Source: Streptomyces sp. NBC_01717
GTDB taxonomy: Bacteria > Actinomycetota > Actinomycetes > Streptomycetales > Streptomycetaceae
Reading direction: 5' to 3'
Length of the DNA: 64,000 nt
Assembly (NCBI RefSeq): GCF_036248255.1
Contig: NZ_CP109178.1
Coordinates: forward strand, 2,108,001-2,172,000
Made by a program: the position numbers and the translations under genes. Positions 34,196-43,056 of this stretch are shown in pieces. How positions within the stretch are numbered: position 1 is the stretch's first letter; the number at the start of each line of letters is the position of its first letter. The notes below the pieces were generated by a model. The model was given only the letters and a program-made list of their open reading frames with translations, did not search any database and was not told where the DNA came from.

Positions 34196-34223
34196 TTTAT
34201 ACGCCTTCGCGGTGAGGTGTCCG
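34196..34223 (-). promoter_or_regulatory. Candidate promoter of the ACP-ketosynthase unit
   Basis: Minus-strand -10 TATAAA (34196-34201) and -35-like CGGACA (34218-34223), 16 bp apart, 90 bp upstream of the ACP start. The AT-rich -10 stands out in this GC-rich DNA. Confidence 0.4.
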
Positions 34224-34348
34224 GTCCGCTGTCCCTCGTGCGGTGGTTGACCGTCCAGGTGTACGAATCCACAGTTCCGCACGGAAGGGCCCCGGACTGT
34301 CGGCCAACCCCATTGGAGTGAAAGGGAGTTCGACACGCCTGAAGATCA

Positions 34349-34377
34349 TTGTCATGCCCTGGACACATGAATACCTT
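34349..34377 (+). promoter_or_regulatory. Candidate promoter of the amidase gene
   Basis: -35 TTGTCA (34349-34354), 17-bp spacer, -10 TACCTT (34372-34377). It would give a leader of about 80 nt that contains the hairpin at 34391-34424. Confidence 0.4.
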
Positions 34378-34390
34378 GGCCGGGCTTCGT

Positions 34391-34424
34391 GGCCCCCGGC
34401 CCACCCCACCAGGGTCCGGGGGCC
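34391..34424 (+). terminator. Leader hairpin with following T-rich run (possible attenuator)
   Basis: GGCCCCCGG (34391-34399) pairs with CCGGGGGCC (34416-34424) and is followed by GTTCGTTCTTCTC. The form is that of an intrinsic terminator, yet it lies between the apparent promoter and the ATG of the amidase gene, with no plus-strand gene upstream to terminate. A condition-dependent attenuator is possible. I looked for c-di-AMP (ydaO) riboswitch sequences and did not find them. Confidence 0.4.
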
Positions 34425-34462
34425 GTTCGTTCTTCTCTCCCCCCCACAGAGCAGGAGCAGGT

Positions 34463-36100
34463 ATGCCCAGACGAGCCGCAGCCCACACCGGGCGCCGCGC
34501 ATCCGTCCTCGCGGCCCTCGCCGTCACCGCACTGAGCGCGACCGGCACACCGGCCGCCGCCGCAACGGCCGCACACCTTCCGGCGACACCCGCCGACGGC
34601 CGACACACCGTGAACCAGGCGTTCGTGCGGGCGGCCGGAAGGTTCGACGTACCGCGTGATCTGCTCGCCGCCGTCGGCTACGGCGAGACCCATCTCGACG
34701 GCCACACCGGGCAACCCAGTCAGGCGAACGGGTACGGCGTGATGCACCTGGCGAGCAATCCCGCGAACCGGTCGCTGGAGAAGGCGGCCGCCATCACCGG
34801 CGAGCCGCTGTCCCGGCTGCGGCGGGACACCGCGGCCAACATCCTGGGCGGTGCGGCCGTGCTGCGTTCGTACGCGGACCGGCTGGGCCTGGACGGCGAC
34901 GAACGCGACGACATCGACGCCTGGTACCCGGCCGTCGCGCAGTACAGCGGCACGACCGGCCGTGCCGCCGCCCGCTACGCCGACACCGTCTACGCGTTCC
35001 TGACACACGGGTTCGCCGCCACCGTCCCCGGTGGCGAGCAGATCTCGGTCACCGCACGCCCCGTCGCGCCGGACAAGGGCACCCGCTCCGCAACCGTCGC
35101 GCCGGAGAAGCGCACCCTCTCCGCCACCGTCGGACGCGCTCCGATCACCCCTTACCCGTCGGCACTGTGGGTCCCGGCCGACGCACACAACTTCACCGTC
35201 GGCCGGACGGCAAAGATCGACAAGGTGATCATCCATGTCACGCAGGGCTCGTACGCGGGCTCCATCAAGTGGTTCCAGGACCCGACGGCCGAGGTGAGCG
35301 CCCATTACGTGGTCCGCTCCTCCGACGGGCAGGTCACCCAGACGGTGCGCGACAGCGACACCGCGTACCACGCGAAGGAGGCCAACGCATCGGCGCTCGG
35401 CATCGAGCACGAGGGGTACATCGACGACCCGTCCTGGTTCACGGACACGATGTACCGCGCCTCGGCCGCGCTGACCAGTGCGCTGTGCGACAAGTACGGG
35501 ATCCCGAAGGACCGGACCCACATCATCGGGCACAGCGAGGCGCCGGGCACCGACCACACCGACCCGGGACGGTACTGGGACTGGAACCGCTACATGGGCT
35601 TCGTCGAGGGCGACAGCAGCAGCGGGAACGGCGGGAGCAGCACCAGCGGCAGCAGCAGCGACGGGCTGGGGTTCGCCTCGTACCCGCTCCTGCAGAGCGG
35701 GGCGTCGGGCGCCCAGGTCACAGCGGTGCAGCAGTTGCTGAACACGCAGGGCTTCGCCGCGGGCGGCGCGGACGGGAGCTTCGGCGCGGCCACGTTGAGC
35801 GCGGTGAAGGCGTACCAGACGTCCCACGCGTTGCCCGCGGGCGGCATCGTCGGCCCGAAGACCTGGACCGCGCTGCTGTCGGCCGGCTCCACGCCGACGC
35901 TGCGGCAGGGCGACTCGGGCGCCGATGTGAAGCGGCTCCAGCGGTCGCTGACCGCGGCGCTCGGCACCACCGTGGACGCCGTCGGAACCTTCGGTCCCGT
36001 CACGGCGGAAGCGGTGCGCACCTACCAGACCCGCCAGGGGCTGGCGGTCACCGGGATCGTGAGCAGCAACACGTGGGCAGCGCTGCACGCAGGGCGCTGA
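34463..36100 (+). CDS. Secreted peptidoglycan amidase with two peptidoglycan-binding domains
   Basis: 545 residues from ATG 34463. Signal peptide about 1-35. Residues 45-185 resemble a lytic-transglycosylase/lysozyme-like domain: LLAAVGYGETHLDGHTG (candidate acid Glu75), GYGVMHLA, AQYSG. Residues 225-380 are Amidase_2 (N-acetylmuramoyl-L-alanine amidase): Zn-ligand candidates His258 (VIIHVTQG), His357 (IIGHSEAPG) and Asp367 (HTDPG), plus SAHYVV. A Ser/Gly linker (385-400) leads to two PG_binding_1 repeats (405-470, 478-545). It should bind and cut cell-wall peptidoglycan outside the cell, perhaps with two activities. Confidence 0.9.
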   Translation: MPRRAAAHTGRRASVLAALAVTALSATGTPAAAATAAHLPATPADGRHTVNQAFVRAAGRFDVPRDLLAAVGYGETHLDGHTGQPSQANGYGVMHLASNPANRSLEKAAAITGEPLSRLRRDTAANILGGAAVLRSYADRLGLDGDERDDIDAWYPAVAQYSGTTGRAAARYADTVYAFLTHGFAATVPGGEQISVTARPVAPDKGTRSATVAPEKRTLSATVGRAPITPYPSALWVPADAHNFTVGRTAKIDKVIIHVTQGSYAGSIKWFQDPTAEVSAHYVVRSSDGQVTQTVRDSDTAYHAKEANASALGIEHEGYIDDPSWFTDTMYRASAALTSALCDKYGIPKDRTHIIGHSEAPGTDHTDPGRYWDWNRYMGFVEGDSSSGNGGSSTSGSSSDGLGFASYPLLQSGASGAQVTAVQQLLNTQGFAAGGADGSFGAATLSAVKAYQTSHALPAGGIVGPKTWTALLSAGSTPTLRQGDSGADVKRLQRSLTAALGTTVDAVGTFGPVTAEAVRTYQTRQGLAVTGIVSSNTWAALHAGR

Positions 36101-36186
36101 ACCCGCGTGCCGGAACACAGCCACTGAACGGCGGCCACGAGAGATGGTGCGCCGGAGGCCGTCCCGGCAAGGCATTCGGATGGAGC

Positions 36187-36225
36187 GTCAGGTGCCCGAC
36201 TCCTCTGGCCTGTTGGGCACCTGAC
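36187..36225 (+). terminator. Terminator hairpin after the amidase gene
   Basis: GTCAGGTGCCC (36187-36197) and GGGCACCTGAC (36215-36225) form a perfect 11-bp stem, 87 bp after the amidase stop and before the next plus-strand gene, within a 295-bp stretch that otherwise holds only the leader of the nucleotidyltransferase gene. Confidence 0.65.
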
Positions 36226-36395
36226 TCTGCTCCCGCACAGCGGCTGCGACCCGGCAGCCCTCCGTCCGGCGCGCCGGCGCATAGCCCGCCCCGGCCCGCC
36301 CGGACACTCGACCGCTCACCCTCGGAGGACTCGGAGGACACTGGAGACAACCGCCGATATGTGTGGGCCACGGGATGTCACCGAGGAGAGCCGTT

Positions 36396-37436
36396 GTGAG
36401 AGTCGGAGCCGCCCGATCCGCCGCGACCCGGTGGGTCGCCGAGCACGCCCGGACCGATCCCGGGTTCCGCGGTGCGTACTTCAGTGGTTCGACGGTCGGC
36501 CTGCCGGACGACGCCGAGCTGTCACCGTCCTCCGACGTCGACATCATGGTCGTCAGGGCCGAGGACAGTCCTCCGGCCAAGCCCGGCAAGCTCCGCTTCC
36601 GCGACACGCTCCTGGAGGTCAGCCATCTGCCGTGGGCCGAGCTCTCCTCTGCGGAAGCCGTCCTCTCCTCGTACCACCTGGCCGGGAGCTTCCGCAGGGA
36701 CACGATCATCGACGATCCGACCGGCCGGCTGCGCGCCCTGCACGCGGACGTCTCCCACCGGTTCGCCGAACCCGCCTGGGTCCGCCGCCGGTGCGAGGAC
36801 GCCCGCCACCGGGTCGAATCCCGCCTCGCCGCGTTCGACCCCTCCGCACCGTTCCACGAGCAGGTGACCGGCTGGCTGTTCCCGACCGGGGTGACCACCC
36901 ACGTCCTGCTGGTCGCCGCGCTGCGCAACCCCACCGTGCGCCTGCGCTACGTCGCGGCCCGCGAGGTTCTCGCCGCGTACGGGCACGACCATCTCTACCC
37001 CGAGCTGCTGGAACTCCTGGGCTGCGCACGGCTCTCCGCCCCCGTCGTACGGCACCATCTGGACGAGCTGGCCGACACCTTCGACACCACCGCCCGGGTG
37101 GCCAGGACGCCGTTCCCCTTCAGCAGCGACATCACCGCGCAGGCACGGCCGATCGCCATCGACGGGAGCCGGTTGCTCATCGACCGGGGCGACCACCGCG
37201 AGGCGGTCTTCTGGATCGTCGCCACGTTCGCCCGCTGTCACACCATCCTGTCCGCCGACGCCCCGGAGCTGCACGCCGCGCGCACCCCGGCCTTCCGGGC
37301 GGCGGTCGCCGCTCTCGGCATCACGTCCACGGACGATCTTCTCCGCCACGCCGAGGACGTGGGCCGGTTCCTGCCCCGGCTGTGGCGGACCGCCGAGGAG
37401 ATCCTGGACAAGTCGGTGGGCGCACCGGCCGTTTGA
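36396..37436 (+). CDS. Nucleotidyltransferase-fold protein
   Basis: 346 residues from GTG 36396 (GAGGAG seven bases upstream). The N-terminal YFSGSTVGLPDDAELSPSSDVDIMVV has the G-S and D-x-D of the pol-beta-like nucleotidyltransferase fold, with the two metal-binding Asp in SDVDIMVV. The remaining two thirds are helical (THVLLVAALRNPTVRLRYVAAREVL). The layout recalls aminoglycoside nucleotidyltransferases or MNT-type proteins, but no antitoxin partner is adjacent. Substrate unknown. Confidence 0.75.
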   Translation: MRVGAARSAATRWVAEHARTDPGFRGAYFSGSTVGLPDDAELSPSSDVDIMVVRAEDSPPAKPGKLRFRDTLLEVSHLPWAELSSAEAVLSSYHLAGSFRRDTIIDDPTGRLRALHADVSHRFAEPAWVRRRCEDARHRVESRLAAFDPSAPFHEQVTGWLFPTGVTTHVLLVAALRNPTVRLRYVAAREVLAAYGHDHLYPELLELLGCARLSAPVVRHHLDELADTFDTTARVARTPFPFSSDITAQARPIAIDGSRLLIDRGDHREAVFWIVATFARCHTILSADAPELHAARTPAFRAAVAALGITSTDDLLRHAEDVGRFLPRLWRTAEEILDKSVGAPAV

Positions 37437-37487
37437 GGGCTCCGGCAGACACCTTCTGCGGGGTGTCCGCACCGACCGGTCGCCTGC

Positions 37488-37520
37488 TACGTTGCACGCA
37501 TGTTCCTCCCCCGTGCCTAG
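37488..37520 (+). promoter_or_regulatory. -10 box and leaderless mini-ORF upstream of the MFS gene
   Basis: TACGTT (37488-37493) is followed after six bases by ATG (37500), opening a six-codon ORF, MFLPRA, stop TAG at 37518-37520. The spacing predicts a leaderless start. No good -35 is visible. Short leader ORFs of this kind control drug-exporter genes by ribosome stalling. Confidence 0.4.
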
Positions 37521-37524
37521 GACC

Positions 37525-37558
37525 CCGCACCGACCGCACCCCGCCACACCGGGTGCGG
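37525..37558 (+). promoter_or_regulatory. Mutually exclusive stems in the MFS leader
   Basis: CCGCACC occurs at 37525-37531 and again at 37534-37540 (extended to CCGCACCC, 37541). Both can pair with the same GGTGCGG (37552-37558). The inner pairing is 8 bp. Alternative stems right after a mini-ORF stop are the layout of an attenuator. Confidence 0.4.
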
Positions 37559-37623
37559 CACTCCGGCGTCCCTGTACACGCACAGCGCGTGACTCCGCGC
37601 TGCCTTCCCGAGGAACTGTCCTC

Positions 37624-38838
37624 ATGCTTTCGCCTTCGCACCCTCCTTCGTACGCAACCGTCCTGCGCACCCGTCATGCCTGCCGCACCTTCGGCGCCGC
37701 ACTGCTGGGACGGCTCTCGTACGGGATGGTCTCCCTCTCCCTGATGCTGGCGGTCAAGGATGCCACCGGCTCGTACTCCGTGGCGGGCGCCGTCATGGCG
37801 CTGTTCGGCACGACCAGTGTCTTCCTCTCACCCGTCCGTGCCGCGCTGATCGACCGGTACGGGCCACGCCGGGCGCTGCCGCCCATGGGGGCCACCTACG
37901 CACTGCTCCTCTCCGCTCTGGCGTATGCCACCTGGCAGCCCGGCGCCTCGGGGCTCCGGCTGGGGGCGCTGGCCGTCACGGCCGGTGCCTGCACCCCACC
38001 GCTCGGGCCCGTGATGCGGACCGTGTGGAGCAGCCTCGTACCCGACCGGGAACTGCTGCAGCGCGCGTACAGCCTGGACGGGGTGGCCGAGGAGCTGCTG
38101 TTCGTCACCGGGCCGTTGCTGGTGGGTCTGCTCGTGAGGTTCGCCGAGCCGGCGGCCGGTGTGGCCGTCAGCGCCGCGCTCGTACTCGTCGGCGCGTCGG
38201 CGCTGGTGTCGTCCCCGGCGCTGCGCTCTACGGGCGGCCGCCCGTCCGGGGCGACGCCCCTGCCGACTTCCGGACCGTCCGGGAAACGGCTGCTCGGGAA
38301 CGTCGGGCTGCGTCACGCCGCCGTGGTCTCGGCCGGCGTGGGACTGTGCCTGGGCGCCCTCGACCTGCTCCTGGTGGCCTTCACCGAAGAGCGTCATCAG
38401 GGCGCCTCGGTGGCCTGGGTGCTGGCGGCGCTCTCCGCGGGGAGCGCGGTCGGCGGTCTGGCGTACGGCGCCGTCTCGTGGCGCATGCCGAGTCGGCTGC
38501 GGCTGACGGTACTTGGCACGGCCCTCGGGGTTTCCTCGGTCGCCGCGGGGGTGTCGCCGAACGTGTACGTCCTGGTGGCCGTGGTCGCCGCAGCCGGGCT
38601 GTTCGTCGCGCCGGCCATCACCACCGCCTATCTGATTGCGGACGAGTCCGTCGGCGCGGGCAGCCGTACGCAGGCCGGCGCCTGGGTCAACACCGCGCTC
38701 AATGCAGGGTCTTCCGGTGGTACGGCCGCGATCGGTCTGCTGGTGGGCCGGCTGCCGCTCACGGTGTGTTTCACGCTCGCGGCGGCGGCCCCGGTGCTGC
38801 TCTGCGCGGCGTTCGCCTTCAGCCGGGACGGACAGTGA
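37624..38838 (+). CDS. MFS transporter
   Basis: 404 residues, twelve predicted membrane helices. LGRLSYGMVSLSLMLAVKDATGSYSVAGAVMALFG and the loop LIDRYGPRRALP are typical of MFS exporters. Substrate unknown; family relatives include sugar and drug efflux proteins. ATG 37624 has GAGGA nine bases upstream. The leader carries a mini-ORF and competing stems, suggesting inducible expression. It ends before a strong bidirectional terminator. Confidence 0.9.
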   Translation: MLSPSHPPSYATVLRTRHACRTFGAALLGRLSYGMVSLSLMLAVKDATGSYSVAGAVMALFGTTSVFLSPVRAALIDRYGPRRALPPMGATYALLLSALAYATWQPGASGLRLGALAVTAGACTPPLGPVMRTVWSSLVPDRELLQRAYSLDGVAEELLFVTGPLLVGLLVRFAEPAAGVAVSAALVLVGASALVSSPALRSTGGRPSGATPLPTSGPSGKRLLGNVGLRHAAVVSAGVGLCLGALDLLLVAFTEERHQGASVAWVLAALSAGSAVGGLAYGAVSWRMPSRLRLTVLGTALGVSSVAAGVSPNVYVLVAVVAAAGLFVAPAITTAYLIADESVGAGSRTQAGAWVNTALNAGSSGGTAAIGLLVGRLPLTVCFTLAAAAPVLLCAAFAFSRDGQ

Positions 38839-38983
38839 TGTTCTCGCTGCCCGCACTCCACACGGTGGCGGACGCGGACGGGCGTGCCCGGCCGTCCCGT
38901 GGGACGAACGGCTCGGGCCGGTGGTGAGCGACATGAGGAGGTAGCACCGTTCCCTCCACCGCACCGTTCCTCCGGAACGCGAA

Positions 38984-39024
38984 GAGGCGGCTCCGCTCCC
39001 CGGCAGGGAGTGCGGAGCCGCCTC
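38984..39024. terminator. Bidirectional terminator between MFS and subtilase genes
   Basis: GAGGCGGCTCCGC (38984-38996) and GCGGAGCCGCCTC (39012-39024) form a perfect 13-bp stem in the 220-bp gap between convergent genes. Confidence 0.8.
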
Positions 39025-39058
39025 GAGCAGCGTGCTCACCAGGCCACTTCGGCCGAGG

Positions 39059-42000
39059 TCACTTCAGACCGAACGCCCGGATGATCTCCTGGTCGATGCC
39101 GAGCCCGTTCCCGGCCTCGCTGTGCGCCTTGACCGAGACGAAGCCGCCGGCCTTCTTGGGCGTCTTGAACCGGGCGGTCCAGTTGCCCTCGAAGGTCTTG
39201 CGCAGCTCCGTGGCGCTCCAGGTCCTGCCGTCGTCGTAGCTGACCGACAGCGAGGCCTTCTTGGCCTTCACCGCACCGTCCAGCCACTCCTGCGTGCCGG
39301 AGGAGAGACCGATCTCGGTCCACCGGCCGCCCTCGACATCACCGGCGAGGTCGGTGTCGACCTTGTAGTCCAGCTGCAGCAGCGGGAGGTCGGCCTGCCA
39401 GGGACCGTTCTGGTCCATCTGGCCCGAGACGAAGCTCCACTCGGTGTGCGTGCGGGTGGAGGTCTTCCACACGTCACCGTCGCGGGTGGAGTCGAGGACG
39501 AAGCGGTACGGCAGCTTCTCCGCCGACAGGTCCCCGATGTATCCGGCCCGGCCTGCGACCTTCCGGATCAGCGTGTCGCCCTGGTAGAACGCGGTGGTGG
39601 TGGTGTCGTACTCGTCCTCCGGCATGGAGCCCGAGTGGCCCGCGCCCGAGTCCGTCCACGGGGTGAAGTTGAACTGCATGTCGTTGGTGACGGAACGGAA
39701 CGGACCCCAGTAGCCGGTGCCCAGACGCGGCCGGCTGATCGGCGCGAACCAGTCGGCGGGGTAGGTGCGACCCGCCGTGTAGTCCATCTCGCCGCTGCGC
39801 ATCTCGTGCGCGAATCCGGTCTCCGTGGCGTTGAAGACCGAGTGGTCCTCGTACCAGAAGGAAGCGCCGGGAAGCGGGGTGACCCACTCGTCGCGGGTGC
39901 CGGGGAACTTCTCGTACTCCGCGAAGCCGAGGCCCGGCCCGTAGTCCGGAATGTCGTAGCGGTAGCCCCCGCCGAGCGTGGCCTTGTGGCCGTAGAAGGC
40001 GTTCTCCACCTTCGCCAGCTCACCGGTCCTCGGGGCGAACGCCAGCGAGCGGTCCGGGACGCTGCCGTTGTGGCGGTCGACCAGGTCGTACACGTACCGG
40101 GCGAACCTGCGCTGGGTCATGGAGAGCTTCTCGCCCCGCGTGACCGCCTTGATCAGGGTCTCGCCGGCCAGCTGCTGCACCGAGGCGACCGGGATGGTGG
40201 TCGTGGTGCCGTACTCGGTGTACCACTCCATCGCCACGCCGCGTCCGTCGTTGACGACGAAGAGCGCCTTGGCGCCTGCGGCGAGCGCGTTGGCGAGCCG
40301 GTCGGCCGCGGCGACCTCGTCGCTGCGGCGGACCACGACAGCCTTGCCCCTGGCGTTCAGACCCTTGTAGTCGGCCTCGGCACCGTTGCCCGCGAAGACC
40401 GCGGCCAGCTTCTGGCTGCTGTCCTCGGCGACGGGCGCTCCGCCCTGCACGGTGACCGGCACATCACGGCCGTCGACCGACAGGTCGATCTGCTTCTCGC
40501 CCTGGCGCCAGCGGGTCAGGAAGCTGAAGCTGCCCTGGGTGACCTTCTTGGTGGGGCTTGCCCACAGCTGGTCGTACGCCACCGGGATCTGGTAGGCGTC
40601 ACGGAAGACCCCGCCGTTCGGTGTGGTACGCGCCATGTCGTAGCGCAGCTGCCGGGTCTCGGTCTCCTTCGGCGTCCGCACACTGATCTTGCGGGCCTTG
40701 GACGCGTCCAAGGTGACGGTGGTCGGCTTGTCGAGGACCGTCTCGGGCTCCGCGAGGAAGGCGACGGCCTTCGAGTCCGGGCGGTCACCGTCGACGTCGA
40801 CGGCGGCCCAGGAGGTGTAGGTGCCCGGGGGCAGCCGCAGCGTGCTGTCGCCGGAGACCGGGACGACATTGAGGGTGAGGAACGGGTCGCTCAGTTCGCC
40901 GAGGACGACATAGCCGTCCATCGGCTTGCCCGCGCGGTCGCGGAGCTTGAACGTGAGGTCGTAGAGCTCCTGCTCCTTGTTCAGGGCGAAGCCGGTGTGC
41001 GCGACTGTCGCGCCGGACGCGTCCTTCGCGACGACCTGACCGGAGAACGTGGTGCCGGCCGCGACCTTCGACGGGTCGAGCGAGAGCACGGCGTCGGCGG
41101 TGGAACCGGCGGGGACGGTCAGCTTCGACGCGGACAGCGTGTACGCGGCCGAGTCCGTGTCGGTGGCCAGGTCCAGGGTGACGTCCTGCGTACCGGTGTT
41201 GCGGTACGTGATCGTCCGCTCGGCGACCGCGTCGGAGGCGCTGTGCGGCCAGTCGTACGAGGCGACGGTGACGGAGCCGGTGGCCTCGATCGTCGTGTCG
41301 ACCGCCGCCTTGACGTCGAGCCGGCCCGTGCCCTGCTCGTACGGCGTGTAGTCGGACAGCCGCTTCGACGAGGTCATCAGCGCGTCCTTGATGCGCTGAC
41401 CGGACCAGTCGGGGTGACGCTGCTTCAGGATCGCTGCGGCGCCCGCGACGTGCGGGGTGGCCATCGACGTACCGGACATCTGCTGGTACATACCGCTGAT
41501 GCCCGGGACCGCCTGCGAGGCCGCGGCGTTGATGTCGACGCCGGGGGCGGACAGGTCGGGCTTCAGGCCGTACGACCGGGTGAGCGGGCCCATGGACGAG
41601 AAGTCCGCGCGGGCGTCCTGCTTGTCGACGGCGGCGACGGTCAGCGCCTTCTCGGCCGAACCGGGCGAACCGATGGTGCCCGCGCCGTACGCGTTCCCGG
41701 CGGCGATCACGAACAGCGGACCACCGTCCGCCGAGAGGGCGTCGACCGCCTGCGACATCGGGTCGGTGCCGTCGTCCGGGATGCTGGAGCCGAGGCTCAT
41801 GGAGACGACGTCGGCGCCTTCGGCCTTCGCCCACTCCATCGCGGCGATGATCCCGGAGTCCTCACCGGAGCCCCCGTTGCTGAGGACCTTGCCGATGATC
41901 AGGTCCGCGCCCGGGGCGACTCCCTTGTTGACACCGTCCGACGCGGCACCGGAGCCCGCGATGGTGGAGGCGACGTGCGTGCCGTGGCCGTTCTTGTCGA

Positions 42001-42820
42001 GGACTTCCTCACCGGGAACGAAGCTCTTGGACTCGAGAATGCGGTCCTTGACGTCCGGGTGGGTCGGGTCGATGCCGGTGTCGAGGACGGCGACCTTGGC
42101 GCCCTTGCCGTCATATCCCTCGGCCCACGCCTGCGGGGCATTGATCTGCGGCACGGAGTCCTTGAGCGTGGCCTTCGCGCGGCCGTCGAGCCACAGCTTG
42201 GCGATGCCGTCGTCCAGCGAACGGGCGTCGGACGGACGCGCGATGTCCTTCCAGAAGGAACGGGCGGTGTCCTTTTCGGCCTTCAGCGCGGCGCCATGGA
42301 TGCTGTCGAGCCGGCGGACCGTCCTGGCACCACTGGGGGTGGCGGGCAGCGAACGGGACCGGCTCGCCGAGTAGGTGGCGATCAGCGGGATGCCACCGGT
42401 CCTCTTGTCGTCGTAGCCCATCTTGGCGAGGGCCGTGACATTGAACAGCCGGCGGTCCAGCTTCCCGGCTGCCAGCAGGGGGGTCGCCTCGTCGGGCAGG
42501 ACGTAGATGTCATCTCCCGCCTGCTGCACATGCACACCACCGACCGCGCCGTCGGGCCGGTCCACCGTGACGGTGTCCTGCTTGCCGACGCCGTCCACGT
42601 AGTGGACGACGTCGCCCGTGAGCAGGGTGATGTCGTACTGACGGACGGGGGTCCGGGAGTGTCCGGTGGCCTCGGGGGCGGCCTGCGCCGCCGAAGCGAC
42701 ACCTGCCGCGGGCAGCAGGGCGCCACTGACGAGAGCGACGGAGGTCGCTATGAGCAGGGCCCTGCGTCCCGCACGCACGGGTCTCGCCCGGCCGGAAGCG
42801 GAGGAGGGTGTGAATGTCAT
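39059..42820 (-). CDS. Large secreted subtilisin-family (S8) protease
   Basis: 1253 residues from ATG 42820. Signal peptide about 1-45 (cleavage near ASA-AQA), a propeptide about 50-225, then the S8 domain about 230-550 with triad Asp247 (VAVLDTGID), His279 (NGHGTHVAST), Ser452 (GTSMATPHVAG) and oxyanion Asn376 (AAGN). A PA-like insert is near 790-900 (DRLANALAAGAKALFVVNDG) and beta-rich domains fill the rest. The length is that of the big streptomycete subtilases. It degrades extracellular protein. No Shine-Dalgarno precedes the ATG; TAGATC seven bases upstream would suit a leaderless message, but no -35 is evident. Confidence 0.93.
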   Translation of the reverse strand: MTFTPSSASGRARPVRAGRRALLIATSVALVSGALLPAAGVASAAQAAPEATGHSRTPVRQYDITLLTGDVVHYVDGVGKQDTVTVDRPDGAVGGVHVQQAGDDIYVLPDEATPLLAAGKLDRRLFNVTALAKMGYDDKRTGGIPLIATYSASRSRSLPATPSGARTVRRLDSIHGAALKAEKDTARSFWKDIARPSDARSLDDGIAKLWLDGRAKATLKDSVPQINAPQAWAEGYDGKGAKVAVLDTGIDPTHPDVKDRILESKSFVPGEEVLDKNGHGTHVASTIAGSGAASDGVNKGVAPGADLIIGKVLSNGGSGEDSGIIAAMEWAKAEGADVVSMSLGSSIPDDGTDPMSQAVDALSADGGPLFVIAAGNAYGAGTIGSPGSAEKALTVAAVDKQDARADFSSMGPLTRSYGLKPDLSAPGVDINAAASQAVPGISGMYQQMSGTSMATPHVAGAAAILKQRHPDWSGQRIKDALMTSSKRLSDYTPYEQGTGRLDVKAAVDTTIEATGSVTVASYDWPHSASDAVAERTITYRNTGTQDVTLDLATDTDSAAYTLSASKLTVPAGSTADAVLSLDPSKVAAGTTFSGQVVAKDASGATVAHTGFALNKEQELYDLTFKLRDRAGKPMDGYVVLGELSDPFLTLNVVPVSGDSTLRLPPGTYTSWAAVDVDGDRPDSKAVAFLAEPETVLDKPTTVTLDASKARKISVRTPKETETRQLRYDMARTTPNGGVFRDAYQIPVAYDQLWASPTKKVTQGSFSFLTRWRQGEKQIDLSVDGRDVPVTVQGGAPVAEDSSQKLAAVFAGNGAEADYKGLNARGKAVVVRRSDEVAAADRLANALAAGAKALFVVNDGRGVAMEWYTEYGTTTTIPVASVQQLAGETLIKAVTRGEKLSMTQRRFARYVYDLVDRHNGSVPDRSLAFAPRTGELAKVENAFYGHKATLGGGYRYDIPDYGPGLGFAEYEKFPGTRDEWVTPLPGASFWYEDHSVFNATETGFAHEMRSGEMDYTAGRTYPADWFAPISRPRLGTGYWGPFRSVTNDMQFNFTPWTDSGAGHSGSMPEDEYDTTTTAFYQGDTLIRKVAGRAGYIGDLSAEKLPYRFVLDSTRDGDVWKTSTRTHTEWSFVSGQMDQNGPWQADLPLLQLDYKVDTDLAGDVEGGRWTEIGLSSGTQEWLDGAVKAKKASLSVSYDDGRTWSATELRKTFEGNWTARFKTPKKAGGFVSVKAHSEAGNGLGIDQEIIRAFGLK

Positions 42821-42868
42821 GGGGGTTGATCTACCGGCAAATCCCCACCCGCGTCTGCGCCCATGGCT

Positions 42869-42898
42869 GGCGGGATGCCGCCGTGGCGGCATCCCGCC
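42869..42898. terminator. Terminator hairpin between xdhC and the subtilase gene
   Basis: GGCGGGATGCCGCC (42869-42882) and its exact complement (42885-42898) form a 14-bp stem with a 2-nt spacer. It lies in the 236-bp gap after the xdhC stop and 49 bp before the subtilase ATG, so it should end the purine operon; if the subtilase promoter is further upstream it would also be a leader structure. Confidence 0.75.
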
Positions 42899-43056
42899 CT
42901 TTCAGGAGTTCCGGCGGACACCCCCTCAACTGCACCTCTTTCAGACCGTTTCACCTGGCCGGCGAGCGATGGCTCATGCTCACTCGGCGGCGTCACGCCG
43001 CGTTCCGGTGAGCCCGCTCGCCCGCGCCCGATTCCGTGTCGCAGTCCGGGTGCCGG

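Noticed and set aside
34384..34462. c-di-AMP (ydaO) riboswitch in the amidase leader
   Set aside because: The leader is short and lacks the conserved ydaO sequence blocks; only a simple hairpin is visible.
33877..34608. N-terminal extension of the ketosynthase through the ACP gene region
   Set aside because: It is in another frame of the ACP gene, which has an intact carrier motif and a strong ribosome site; the GTGA overlap explains the ketosynthase start.
36101..36186. Additional small gene after the amidase
   Set aside because: No frame with a ribosome site or plausible composition.
39032..42829. A 1265-codon open frame antisense to the subtilase gene
   Set aside because: It is the mirror of a GC-biased coding strand: low-complexity Val/Arg/Gly/Asp sequence without any recognisable domain, while the opposite strand has a complete protease triad.
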